A DNA stretch of 64,000 bases from Adiantum capillus-veneris (taxonomy: Eukaryota > Streptophyta > Polypodiopsida > Polypodiales > Pteridaceae). Positions 50,181 through 61,392 of the stretch are shown here, piece by piece; the first letter of the stretch is position 1; every line of letters starts with the position of its first letter. The stretch is taken from assembly GCA_014529385.2 (NCBI GenBank), contig CM043966.1, positions 103,365,087-103,429,086 of the forward strand, written 5' to 3'. The notes below the pieces were generated by a model, which was not told where the DNA came from, did not search any database, and was given only the letters and a program-made list of their open reading frames with translations. Both the position numbers and the translations under genes were made by a program.

Positions 50181-50938
50181 TGTGTGCGGTCTACTGGGAA
50201 GGTGTAGAGCCTCTGGCTGTGAGATTTTGTGATGAGAGTCACAAAAACTTTGTGAAAAAGCTTTTGTGGAGAATCACCAACCCTCTTTCTAAGGGTGACA
50301 GAAAAACTAAGAGCGTTCATGACAGCAAAGTCACGAACCCTCTTTCCTACTGTGCTTGGAGTCTTCTTGTTTTCGTACTCGAGATTATGATGAGAGGATC
50401 ACAAAATCACATTCAATTTCACTTTAAAAGACCATTGAAAGACACTAAAGTTTCAGTCATGAAACCTCGATCCCCTAATTACATAGTCGTATCATCAAAC
50501 AGTTGAAAGGAATGCTCAAGCTCCCACCTTCACGACGACCATATTCTGATTTTGTAGAGATTTATGAGCTTCTAAAGTGAATCTCAAACACCATATTGAT
50601 CAGGGGAAACCCTAATTCACTCCCTCACAAGCTCAGATACAAGATTGCGAAGAGGCGGGACTGCAACACACATAGATTGGGCAACCATGGAAGCTATTGC
50701 ACAGTAGAGAAAAATTGTTGGTTTTTTCTGTAAAAATACGTCCTCTTCCTCTTACCCATATCATTTTCAGCTGATGTGTCAATTTTTAGGCCATTTTTCC
50801 ACTTTGGACCAAAACTAGGTCATTTTCATCTCATTTTTGACCCAAAAAATACCATTTTTTATGCGAAAAATCCCAAACGGAGTCAGAAAAATTGCTAAAT
50901 TTATGGGATCACTCGCATAAGCAAAAAATTCATAGATC
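50181..50938 (-). mobile_element. Partial gypsy LTR (left piece)
   Basis: It matches the full LTR at 62,441-63,629 from its PBS-proximal end up to the phrase CTCGCATAAGCAAAAAATTC, with a ~62-bp deletion near 50,470. At 50,939 it is replaced by CACTA coding sequence. Its last ~28 bp overlap the sequence present in the right LTR piece at 54,593 onward, so the two pieces are not a simple split of one LTR. Confidence 0.75.
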
Positions 50939-50941
50939 AAC

Positions 50942-52434
50942 GTAGACTCCATACCATTTGCCAAACTAAATGTTGCGGAGCTTGTGTGCATGTTTGAGAA
51001 ACATTTTCCTACTACAATGCTAACCATTCAGGTGCATCTTCTTGTTCACATAGTTGATGAGGTGGAAATAGCTGGCACAGTTCATTCCAGATGGATGTTC
51101 TTCTTAGAGTGTTTCATGAAAACGCTTAAGGGATATGTGCGTCAAAAGGCACGTCCGGAGGGTAGCATGGCAGAAGGTTGGTTGGTATCAGAGTCCCTAG
51201 TGTACATTGGAGAGTGGCTAGACGGATTTGATAAATCCCGGGACACGCTATGGCGAACCATAGATGATGAGCGCATATCTGGGATTGTCATGTGCAATCT
51301 CAGTGTTGAGAAGAAGATGACGGAAGATCTAGAGGCTAAAATCAACCGATTTTGCATGCTTCACAATCCAGTGATGCAAAAGTGGATTTCACAATATGAG
51401 GATGCAAAGCAAGAGCGACAAAGGGCACGAATCGAGTGGAGACGGGGAAGACGACCATCGATGCACTATCCAGCGGTTCATGAGAGCCTACCAACCTTCA
51501 TGAGCTTAAGATGGTTGCACAACCAATTGAAAAGCGCACAACAATGCGGTGACGAAGTGACTGAAGAAGAGTGGGAGTACTCTCGGGGTTGCGCGACCAA
51601 GGTAAGTTTGCAATGTACGACTAGCAAGTGACTTTATTTATAAACGTTTGAACGGCCACTCATAATCTTTGTTCGTTGTAGTATAAGTCATACACAGCAG
51701 CATGGTGTAAAGGTCGACATTTTAGGGTGGAACGAATCGACAAAAAGCGTTTTACTCAAGATTGTGGAATCATGGCAAAATTTGAACAGTCTAGTCGACG
51801 ACGTTCCTCTGATGCAGATCCTGTGGTGGCGGAACTCACTTACTTCGGCACGCTGCAAGAGATTTTGAGGATCGATTACAGAGGATTTTTTGTCGACTTG
51901 TTCGACGTGCAATGGTTCAAGATAATCATGGAGGGTCGCAACGCTACTGTGCGTAGAGGAGAGTCTGGTTTTCTTCAGGTGGATTCTACTAAGAAATGGA
52001 CTGACCTAAGAGACACTTTGGTACTACCCGAGCATTGTGAACAAGTAAGTATGTAAATAGTTAACATCCCCCTTTTACAAGTTATGTGCTTGAAAGCTCT
52101 CATGTAAGTTATGTGGCTCTGGTAGGTAATATTTCATCCTACAAAGTCTACATCAAACTAGTGGTACGTCATAGAGGTAGCCCCTCATAGTGCAAGGACG
52201 TCTGAAGGCTACCATGTGCCAATCACAACGACATCAATGGAGGAGATCAGAGAAGATGCTCAATCAGAAGCCGCTGCGGTGGTGCCGGACGAGCATCAAG
52301 ATGCTACTACTCTATATGGGGTGCATGCAGAGGAGCTACAAAATGAAACAGAGGATATGTGTTTAAACAGAGAGCTCTATATAGATATAGGAAGTTATGC
52401 TGAGTTATGCGAGGATGAGAGAGAGATCTCTTAA
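50942..52434 (+). pseudogene. CACTA TnpD C-terminal region (DUF4218 and DUF4216), three exons
   Basis: Exon 1 (to 51,601) carries FPTTMLTIQVHLLVHIVDEV, then SRWMFFLECFMKTLKGYVR and PEGSMAEGWLVSESLVYIG, matching DUF4218. Intron 1 is 51,602-51,681 (GTAAGT...TTGTAG). Exon 2 (51,682-52,044) includes AELTYFGTLQEILRIDYRG and LFDVQWFKI, matching DUF4216. Intron 2 is 52,045-52,125 (GTAAGT...GGTAG). Exon 3 starts VIFHPTKSTSN, then an in-frame TAG replaces a codon before WYVIEVAPHSA, and it ends in an acidic tail at 52,434. In intact elements the N-terminal catalytic domain precedes this; here it is missing. The splice sites are read from sequence. Confidence 0.8.
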
Positions 52435-52706
52435 AGCCACAAATATTGTATTTGAACAATTTTGCTCCGTGTTGTAAAAGCTCTGGCTCTCTAAGTACCT
52501 TCCATGGTGTATAACGCTCTTTTCTACTTGCGCTCACATCTTTTGATTGAAAATTCTGAGTTTTCGACTTGCCTCTTCTATCACTCAATTAATTGCATCA
52601 TTGTATTTATATGCGTCATTACGTCATTGTATTTAATGGTCTTTGCGTCATTGTCTACTCTATTCATTCATTATTAAGTTTAAATATTCGTGTGTTTAAT
52701 GCAGGT

Positions 52707-54016
52707 ATGGATGATGAGGAGTTTCTTTCTTCTTTGTCACCGCAACAGAGACAGTGGTACGTGGAGCGTCATCGCTCTGGCGCATCATCGCGCGTTCCTA
52801 CTCCATCTGCATCTCCCTCTCTTTCGGAGCATTCGGCGTGCTCTGAAGCTTCGGCGTTGACGAGACGAGCTTCACACTCGTCTAGACACCGGCGCTCTAG
52901 TGGTGGCGGTGTCGGTTGTTGTGGGGATTCCGCCACCGATGCCTCCACACCGCCTCATGTTTGACGAGGCTCTTTACCCTCCCCTTCTTTGCCCGCCCCC
53001 ACACCAGTCACAGCATCGCCATCTACGCCAGGTTTTGCACGGCTGACTGTTCCTAGAAGCTACACACCTCTACCTACTCCGCCAGGAGCCACCCCACTCG
53101 ACACTCCTCGCTTCGGGGCCCAGACGCTGGTGGAGACACCTGACGTCTATACCCCCATCGACACGCCGCTAGAGACCCCTGCCGGGACACCCAGGTTCAC
53201 GCGTCACCGGCCAGAGGGCTTGCCTTACTCCGTCGACATCAGCGGCGGCATCATCATGGATGATGACGGCAAGAAGGTGATCTCGTGCATGCATGGTCTT
53301 TGCTCTCAGCTGTTTAGACACTACATACTAAACAAATGGAGTGAAGTACCAAGTGATTTAAAAAACAGAGTCATCAGCATACTTCATGATGAGTTTCCCG
53401 TCCCATAACGGGATCAGCGCTTCAATGAAGACCTGATGAAGATTCCAATACGCGAATACTGCAAACACAAGCGTTCCGAAGTGCAAAAAGCAATCAAGAA
53501 TGGGTGGAACAGGCCAGATTGGCTGGCCAAAGAAGATTGGAAGAATGCGAAGAAAGCAGCGCGCGAGAATCCCGACAAGTGGAAGCAACAAAAGGATGCA
53601 GCCAGAGCGCGAGTAGAGGCAGGGAGCTCGCACCACTTGGGGAGCGGTGGATGGGCATCATTTGAGGCCGATTTTGTAAGTGTTTTCACATTGCTCTTTA
53701 TGTTCGATAGTTTAGGGTTTATGAGTTTTTTAGTTCTAACATAATGAAATCTTTGTATGTTTTGACAGTGGTCGATGACAGGACGTGATCCCACACCGTA
53801 CGAGCGCGAGGACGCAGACACGAAGGGCTTAAACGCCCTAATGGACATTCTCAGTTCTCGTGGCGGCATGGTTAGTATTAGGGTTTACTCTTTTTTATTT
53901 TTTGTATTGTTTTATAAATGTCGTTATATGTTTATACTTACTGAAAGCTGTCTTATTGTCTTTTTTTGCAGAATTCGACATATACGCCGCTTGGACGCGA
54001 TGAGACGTCTGAGTAG
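52707..54016 (+). pseudogene. CACTA TnpA-like protein (Transposase_24-type), three exons
   Basis: Translation starts at ATG 52,707, just after an intron-like TTTAATGCAG. Residues form a Ser/Pro/Thr-rich N-terminal part, then HYILNKWSEVPSDLKNRVIS, REYCKHKRSEVQKAIKNGW and WLAKEDWKNAKKAARENPDK, the pattern of plant En/Spm TnpA-type DNA-binding proteins. Exon 1 ends at 53,676, intron 1 is 53,677-53,768, exon 2 is 53,769-53,870, intron 2 is 53,871-53,971 and exon 3 ends at TAG 54,016; all junctions keep the frame. Two in-frame stops (TGA 52,962, TAA 53,406) break exon 1. The protein normally binds subterminal repeats such as those at 54,385-54,530. Confidence 0.75.
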
Positions 54017-54379
54017 ACGACGTCAGTTTAGCCGTAGCTAGATAGCATTAGTTTAGGGTTTCTCATAGCTTATGTATCATGAGACGGATTTTATACGTCT
54101 TTTTGAACCATGTATATTATTACATTTGTCACCGCAGTTCCTTTTGCCAATCAATTCTTTATGCCTATGATGTTGTACAATTGTCATTATTACATTTGCC
54201 AATCAATTCATTTTGCCTATGATGTGTACAATTGTCAATTTTGCAAACAATGCATCTTGTGGGTGACTATTTTGGGTCTATTATCTACCCTTGCACTTTT
54301 TTTAAAAAGTGAATCAAGTACAATATGGTTGATGGGTGGCAGGGCATTCAATGCCCTGCAACCAAAAAAAAATTCTCTC

Positions 54380-54592
54380 GGGCGTCGCTATAAGCGTCGC
54401 TATTTATGGCTCTGTAGCGTCGCTATGAGCATCGCTATAGTCTTCTGTGTAAACGTCGCTATATGCGTCGCTATAGGCGTCGCTATATAGCGACGCTCTC
54501 GTAGCGACGGTTTTAGCGACGCCGGGGGTTATAAAAACCCAGTGTATTTCCGTCGCTAACAGCGTCACAAGAGCACACAACCTCTTGTAGTG
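54380..54592 (-). repeat. CACTA subterminal repeats and terminal inverted repeat
   Basis: GCGTCGCTAT and its complement occur about eight times between 54,383 and 54,520. A perfect 20-bp palindrome, GCGTCGCTATATAGCGACGC, lies at 54,477-54,496. The terminus CCTCTTGTAGTG is at 54,581-54,592. Confidence 0.85.
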
Positions 54593-54994
54593 ACTCACAT
54601 AAGCAAAATATTCATAGATATGCATCATTTTTCATCAATATACCATTTTGGGTCACTTTCCATGCAATTCTCCAACGGCGCCTGCTAGCTGCTATATTTG
54701 GCATTTTTTGCCTGCATCACTCTTTATAGGAGAGATGAGTGTGCCACCATGAAACACTTGGACTATGTACATTACCAAATCAAATTAAGCATATTATAAA
54801 GTGGAAAAGCATGCAAATGAGCCACATCCAGGGCCACGACTCCCCGGATAGGTATGTACAAGATAATGACCGCAGTAGACGCTTCACCATGTATCACAGT
54901 ATGTACATGATTGCTTTTATTTGTATAAATTGAGAAGTTTCAAGAGTGAGGTGAGTGTTTTTATTTGATACTATGTACGTGCCATAACACGACA
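54593..54994 (-). mobile_element. Partial gypsy LTR (right piece), copy A
   Basis: The U3-side 400 bp of the LTR begin (minus) TGTCGTGTTATGG at 54,994, next to the purine tract at 54,995-55,008 (minus CAGAGGGGGTGGA). It is cut at 54,593 by the CACTA terminus. Confidence 0.8.
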
Positions 54995-55053
54995 TCCACC
55001 CCCTCTGAACCTGCACATCCTTCGGTATGTGCCACAATAACATTTGTAGAGCA

Positions 55054-56400
55054 TTAAAACTCATGGTCAGATGCCATATTCTCCCTTTCATCCTTACTTT
55101 GCATATAGTTGGCTTCATCATCCTCTTCACTTGGTTGTGAATCAAATAGATAATCATCCGCTCTTCTTTTGAATAATTTAATTCTTTTTCCCGCAATGGG
55201 AATTTTCAGTTCTGTCCCATCCAGTTCACGCAAGGTGTAAGTTGCATTTCCATGCACATGTTTGACAACATAAGGACAAAACCATCTCTTTGCAAGCTTC
55301 CTTATTGTAGAGTGCTGGTTTTCAAGGCTACTATCGTACACCAACACCTAATCACCTTCTTCAATGTCTTTTGGTCTGGTCTGAGCCTATGCATCTTGTC
55401 AAGTCTGTCCTTGTTTTTCAACCTTGCATTCTTTAGTCGAGCTTTTGCAAGCTCAATGTCTTCAAGCCTTCTTTACAATTGTCGTATGCGCAATGCAAGA
55501 AGGTCTTCTCTACTCATTCCATCTTCCCATGGAAATGCATTCCATGTAAGAACTACATCTTCAATTGGAATCACAGGTTTTCTACCATACATCAATTCAA
55601 TAGGAATATAGCAAGTGACTGAACTAGGTGTTGTACGGTCAGCCCACAATGCAAATGGCAGTAACCTTGGCCACTCTCCAAGCTTACCTTCACAAGCCTT
55701 AGCTAAAGCTTTGATTATTGGAGGATGCCCTCTTTCACTTTTTCCATTTCCCTCTGGGTTATAAGCACAAGTTAAAGCTAGTTTGACGCCCGTTCTAGAG
55801 AAGAATTCCCTTACTTCATCAGCATCCAATTCTCCTCTATCTGCAGTTATCTTTCCCACACACCCATAGCAACAGGCCACATCTTCAAGAAGAAATTTAC
55901 ATATAGCTTGTGTACTCTTTGCCCTCAATGCACGCCCTTCAACTTGATTAGACAAACTTCTCTTGCAAGCACCAAATACCTCAATTGCCAAAGTCCCAAA
56001 GGCATTGTAACCAAGTCCACCACCCATTTGTAATGCATGGCTAATGGATAAGTAGGATGTAGTCCATCACGATGCCATACATTTGAATACATTTGGCACG
56101 TCACACAAGACTCCACAAACTCATCCACATCCTTATACATCTGGAGTACATCCCTTTGCCCATACACCTCGATGTCCTACCCGTAAACTTTCATGGAACT
56201 CCTTGACGATTTGTTGCTGAGTAACCTTATCGCATACTACGCACAATGGTGTTCCATCTCTTTGTTTAGGATGCTTCCATAAGTAACCATCCCTCAAGAA
56301 GTATCCATATGCTTTTCTTCTTATCCTCTTAAACTCTTGCTCAGTCCAATCATCCTGCTTCTGCAGAGTACTTAAGTAGCAACCTATCAAGAGCCATTCA
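55054..56400 (-). pseudogene. Gypsy integrase, copy A
   Basis: In coding order: FKRIRRKAYGYFLRDGYLWK, then EFHESLRVGHRGVWA and VESCVTCQMY (HHCC zinc finger), WVVDLVTMP (first catalytic Asp), KITADRGELDADEVREFF (second Asp), and AYNPEGNGKSERGH (Glu, spaced as in D,D35E). After VKLALT come WADRTTPSSVTCYIPIELMY and a C-terminal part WFCPYVVKHVHGNATYTLRE. The catalytic triad survives, but frame breaks near 56,150, 56,020 and 55,470 prevent a single product. The purine tract follows. Confidence 0.83.
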
Positions 56401-57330
56401 TCCTCATATAGTTCCTCTCAAGTGAAGACACATAACATGCATGACTACTCTTTGCATGATCAATAGTGTAAAACTTTGTGCCTACATCATATTCCTCAAT
56501 AATCATGTCCTGTTCATCTTCATACCTTGACCTAGATAGCATATCTGCCATTGGATTGTCTTTCCCTGCAATATGCTTGAACTCAGGATTCAAGTACTTT
56601 CTGTAGGTTATCCATCACAGCATTGAATATCAGGAGTCGAACAATTTGTGATCATTCCAAGAAGAGGCAAACAATCAGTTTCCACAACCATTGGTGCCCC
56701 TATCAAGTACTCCTTGTCACACCTCAATGCTGTAACCACCCCCCATAGTTCCCCTTTTACTTGTGCATAATCTCAAGCAAGAACTCGGAATCTTGGCTTC
56801 AAATTTCACCACATACCTTTTTCCTTCATTATCATCTTGCCCTACTTCCCATCCTATCCTTGTAGGACTTGTGTCCATTGTCACAATGACAGGTCTCTCA
56901 CATGCATAGTCTACCTTTCTCAAGTTGGCGATGAAAGAAGTAGCTTCTTTAGCTTTCTCATGGCTTTTGTGTGCTCTTCTTCCCATTGAAACTTCTGATT
57001 CTTTCTCAATAACCTATAAAGGGGATCTGCTACATGTGCATAATGTACGTGGTATCCAAATAGGATAGAAGATGCAAGCACGAAGAAATATTCGAACTTC
57101 AGTTATAGTTGTACATGTTTCTTTCATGTTTTTGATTGCATCCATCTTTTTTGGGCAAGGCTTTCTACCATAAGGACCACACATATGCCCCACAATCAAC
57201 ACTTCATTAACTCCAAATACAGATTTTTCCCCTAACAGGGTAAGATTAACTTCTTCCACTCTTGACAAAATCCTCTCACAATCTTTGATATGATCTGCAA
57301 CAAATTTACGACACCCCCTTGAATCCATGC
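56401..57330 (-). pseudogene. Gypsy RNase H region and RT tail
   Basis: RT thumb/connection-like LGEKSVFGVNEVLIVGHMCG lies near 57,200. RNase H is seen as VIVTMDTSPTRIGWEVGQDD with the following KRYVVKFEAKIPSS (56,717-56,986). The linker EFKHIAGKDNPMADMLSRSR leads to the integrase. All are split by stops and frameshifts. Confidence 0.75.
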
Positions 57331-57900
57331 TTCATCTTTATCTTTGTCTTCACATCCTTTGATGGGCACATCGTCAAGAAATGGCATTGTGATTTGAGGT
57401 ATGAAGTCACGCAAAACCTTGTTCATCCCATTCATCATATGTGCAATAGAATTTGTTGATCCTTGCAGTAAGGTACACATCCTTACAAGTCCAAAGGTGT
57501 TTTCATAGTCGTCAGATCTCTACTCTCAACATCTACCTGAAACTGATCACACCCTGAATAGAGATTTCCCATTGAGTAAATTGACCTTCCTGCAAACACC
57601 TCTGCAAATTCATCCACTATAGGTCTTGTACCCACATTCCTGATGGTAGCCTTGTTTACAAGTTTCATATCTTGTATGAACGGAAAAGCTCTATTCTTCT
57701 TAGGCACTGTGAACCACCTATTTGAATATGGCACACGAGAAGGCTCCAAGATACCCATGCTAAGTTTTTCATTGAGTAGTTCTATTAACTTTGAAAAATG
57801 TGCTTTCGGAATTGGAATTGGGTGTAGATTCCATGGTACATGAGGGATAGTGAAGATCACCATAGGTGAAACAACATTAGGATCCACACACCCTATCGCA
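57331..57900 (-). pseudogene. Gypsy reverse transcriptase
   Basis: FTIPHVPWNLHPIPIPKAHF, then MGILEPSRVPYSNRWFTVPK and MKLVNKATIRNVGTRPIVDE lead to LYSGCDQFQVD (motif A) in 57,483-57,887. A frame change follows, then MCTLLQGSTNSIAHMMNGMN (motif B) and MPFLDDVPIKGCED (FLDD, motif C) in 57,232-57,480. The same enzyme is found inverted at 49.6 kb. One frameshift separates motifs A and B. Confidence 0.82.
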
Positions 57901-58058
57901 TGTGGCTAGAAAGCAAAAGCCTTAGCATGTCTTGAAAGAATTTCTTTAAAACTCTTCTTCTCTGCTTATGTTAAAAACTCCTCACAACCAACTTTTATCT
58001 CTTTTAGGAATTCCATTGTGAGCTTGTGTCCAGTTCTTTTTGGATCCCTGAGACTCAG

Positions 58059-58440
58059 CTACAAAGAAGCTTGCTCTAGCTTTTTCGTGCAATCTAATGG
58101 TAAAGGTAAGGCCACTGGTCTCACTTTCTTTGACACCATTTTGTACTTGGTCTCTACACGCACTTCTGGTCCTTCATTAGCATTGAAATCTTTCTGATCT
58201 TCAAAAGCCTCAATCACATCATACATTTCCATAGAGAATACTTCCACAATGTGGGTTCCATCTTGCATGCTAGAGTCCATTATAGCCTCAAGCTCAAGCA
58301 TAGTATCTACACGAGAAACTTGTTCAAAGAAACCTGAAATGCATTCACTATCCTCTATGAAACCATTTTCTCTCATGTATTTATGTACACTATATACATA
58401 TTTTCGTGCACTTCTTTTCATATCCTCAAGCTTCATAAAA
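58059..58440 (-). pseudogene. Gypsy pol linker between protease and RT
   Basis: An open stretch of about 125 codons containing RKYVYSVHKYMRENGFIEDS and MYDVIEAFEDQKDFNANEGP, which recur in decayed form at 49,200. It precedes the RT start by about 170 bp of broken frame. Confidence 0.65.
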
Positions 58441-58582
58441 CATACTAACGTGTGCTCTATTAATCCCTGGAAGCCTGTAGAAAAATCTTCTTCTTGCTTT
58501 GGGTCAGGTGAGAATCTTTTTTGTCTCGTACCATTGCAATCCCGGTTCAGAAAGGTACATGGCCAAAACCCCTTGTCTCCCT

Positions 58583-59011
58583 TTACTCTTTGAACTCTTT
58601 GTTCGCTTTTGGTAGAGGATACTCACGAAGACTATTGTGGTTCCTCTCATGATTCACACACACAGTCAAAAATTGCACAGCTCGCTTCCCATCTCTGCTC
58701 TTTACCCTAGCACAAGCAGAACCATCATCCAAGACCTTTGTTTCCATGCGAATGGCTGCCCAAGGATAAGAGGATAGGTAGACATCTCCTGCACAAAGAA
58801 ACTTTTGCTCATCCTTCACATTACCAATCGTCACTTTCACATTTGGACAAGCCCCATACAGCTCTCCTGATGAGTTATCTCCAGCTCTAATCATCCACCC
58901 ATGGTGTGTGTCTATCGGCCACTTACTCTTCATGTAAAGACTCTTGGACATAGGATTGATCTCAGAGCCATGATCTATCAATGCAACATATGGCTCCTCA
59001 AGATTACCCAC
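58583..59011 (-). pseudogene. Gypsy aspartic protease region
   Basis: EEPYVALIDHGSEINPMSKS carries the family-typical DHGS version of the D-[ST]-G active site, followed by KWPIDTHHGWMIRAGDNSSG and LYGACPNVKVTIGNVK. The stretch is open for 142 codons. It sits between the gag/PR linker (59,353-59,655) and the RT linker. Confidence 0.72.
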
Positions 59012-59142
59012 CTAGACTAAAGTTTCTATTGTAGCTCTTGCCCAATGACTTTTGGAGTAGTGGATTTTATAAGAGACTTCATCATCATCATCATCATCTG
59101 CAAATCTAGCATGTGCATCTCTTCGAGAAGACAGGTAGCATC

Positions 59143-59655
59143 CTACCACACTTTCATCACAATCACTCTCTTGGACATGTATTCCATGTGCCTTAAGTGA
59201 CTCCCCTTCACTCTCAGAATATGGAGGAATAGACTCAGTGAGAGTCTGTCTCTTTTTGTTATGATATCTATAATTTCTTCATGAAACTCGCATTTAGCAA
59301 TGCCAAGAACCTCACCCAAGGTAAAATCAACTTTCCTATTCAAAATCATTTCCTAAAATACCTGCTTTAAGTTTGTGGTAGCTTCAATGTCAGATTGTAG
59401 TTTGTATGCAGTGCCTTTTGCTTTAGCTTTTCCTTGCTCTTTCTTCTTCCTCGTAGATGCCTCCTCCATAGGAATCTCATGAGGAGGAGGCACGTGTGGT
59501 GGAGCCTCATAAGAAGGTCCTGGATCCTTTCTTCCACCAGCTCTTGTAACCCCTCTTTGAAGTAGAAGGACCTGCATCGCCATTCTCACGTCTGTGCTTC
59601 TCTTCCACAATTGCTTCATTGTTATAGCATTTTGCAAGATAGGCATGCACTGATA
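59143..59655 (-). pseudogene. Gypsy gag C-terminal/pre-protease linker
   Basis: Pro-rich PHVPPPHEIPMEEASTRKKK is followed by AYKLQSDIEATTNLKQVF and, after a stop, by KVDFTLGEVLGIAKCEFHEE and IIDIITKR, a segment typical of this gypsy group ahead of the protease. It abuts the 52-bp CACTA stub at 59,657. Confidence 0.7.
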
Positions 59656-59656
59656 A

Positions 59657-59708
59657 AGTGTATTTCCGTCGCTAACAGCGTCACAAGAGCACACAACCTC
59701 TTGTAGTG
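59657..59708 (-). mobile_element. 52-bp CACTA terminus stub
   Basis: Identical in layout to 54,541-54,592: AGTGTATTTCCGTCGCTAAC through CCTCTTGTAGTG. Only the last 52 bp of a CACTA end are present, joined directly to gypsy coding sequence on the left. Confidence 0.88.
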
Positions 59709-60110
59709 ACTCGCATAAGCAAAAAATTCATATATATGCATCATTTTTCATCAATATACCATTTTGGGTCACTTTCCATGCAATTCTCCAACGGCGCCTG
59801 CTAGCTGCTATTTTTGGCAGTTTTTGCCCGCATCACTCTTTATAGGAGAGATGAGTGTGCCACCATGAAACACTTGGACTATGTACATTACCAAATCAAA
59901 TTAAGCATCTTATAAAGTGGAAAAGCATGCAAATGAGCCACATCCAGGGCCACCACTCCCCCGATAGGTATGTACAAGATAATGACCGCAGTAGACGCTT
60001 CACCATGTATCACAGTATGTACATGATTGCTTTTATTTGTATAAATTGAGAAGTTTCAAGAGTGAGGTGAGTGTTTTTATTTGATACTATGTACGTGCCA
60101 TAACACGACA
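59709..60110 (-). mobile_element. Partial gypsy LTR, copy B
   Basis: Nearly identical to 54,593-54,994. It begins (minus) TGTCGTGTTATGG at 60,110 next to the purine tract and is cut by the CACTA stub at the same base as copy A. Confidence 0.85.
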
Positions 60111-60169
60111 TCCACCCCCTCTGAACCTGCACATCCTTCGGTATGTGCCACAATAACATTTGTAGAGCA

Positions 60170-61392
60170 TTAAAACTCATGGTCAGATGCCATATTCTCC
60201 CTTTCATCCTTACTTTGCATATAGTTGGCTTCATCATCCTCTTCACTTGGTTGTGAATCAAATAGATAATCATCCGCTCTTCTTTTGAATAATTTAATTC
60301 TTTTTCCCGCAATGGGAATTTTCAGTTCTGTCCCATCCAGTTCACGCAAGGTGTAAGTTGCATTTCCATGCACATGTTTGACAACATAAGGACAAAACCA
60401 TCTCTTTGAAAGATTCCTTATTGTAGAGTGCTGGTTTTCAAGGCTACTATCGTACACCAACACCTAATCACCTTCTTCAATGTCTTTTGGTCTGGTCTGA
60501 GCCTATGCATCTTGTCAAGTCTGTCCTTGTTTTTCAACCTTGCATTCTTTAGTCGAGCTTTTGCAAGCTCAATGTCTTCAAGCCTTCTTTACAATTGTCG
60601 TATGCGCAATGCAAGAAGGTCTTCTCTACTCATTCCATCTTCCCATGGAAATGCATTCCATGTAAGAACTACATCTTCAATTGGAATCACAGGTTTCTAC
60701 CATACATCAATTCAATAGGAATATAGCAAGTGACTGAACTAGGTGTTGTACGGTCAGCCCACAATGCAAATGGCAGTAACCTTGGCCACTCTCCAAGCTT
60801 ACCTTCACAAGCCTTAGCTAAAGCTTTGATTATTGGAGGATGCCCTCTTTCACTTTTTCCATTTCCCTCTGGGTTATAAGCACAAGTTAAAGCTAGTTTG
60901 ACGCCCGTTCTAGAGAAGAATTCCCTTACTTCATCAGCATCCAATTCTCCTCTATCTGCAGTTATCTTTCCCACACACCCATAGCAACAGGCCACATCTT
61001 CAAGAAGAAATTTACATATAGCTTGTGTACTCTTTGCCCTCAATGCACGCCCTTCAACTTGATTAGACAAACTTCTCTTGCAAGCACCAAATACCTCAAT
61101 TGCCAAAGTCCCAAAGGCATTGTAACCAAGTCCACCACCCATTTGTAATGCATGGCTAATGGATAAGTAGGATGTAGTCCATCACGATGCCATACATTTG
61201 AATACATTTGGCACGTCACACAAGACTCCACAAACTCATCCACATCCTTATACATCTGGAGTACATCCCTTTGCCCATACACCTCGATGTCCTACCCGTA
61301 AACTTTCATGGAACTCCTTGACGATTTGTTGCTGAGTAACCTTATCGCATACTACGCACAATGGTGTTCCATCTCTTTGTTTAGGATGCTTC
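60170..61392 (-). pseudogene. Gypsy integrase, copy B (fused to gag)
   Basis: Nearly identical to the integrase at 55,054-56,277, with the same zinc-finger, ADRG and GNGKSERGH motifs and the same frame breaks. One base is missing in a T-run near 60,697 (GGTTTC against GGTTTTC), adding a frameshift. At 61,392 the sequence jumps to gag at the shared GGATGCTTC, so protease, RT and RNase H are absent from this element. Confidence 0.85.

Larger units (their letters stand above)
50939..54592 (+). mobile_element. CACTA (En/Spm) transposon, left end truncated
   Basis: The right end reads CCTCTTGTAGTG, i.e. CACTACAAGAGG on the minus strand, the classical CACTA terminus. It is preceded by an array of GCGTCGCTAT subterminal motifs. 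Two gene remnants of plant CACTA type (TnpD/DUF4218-DUF4216 and a TnpA-like protein) lie inside in the expected order. ACT follows the terminus, matching the ATCACTCGC target in the full LTR. No CACTA terminus exists on the left; the TnpD frame begins mid-protein at 50,939, so the Transposase_21 catalytic part is absent. Confidence 0.8.
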
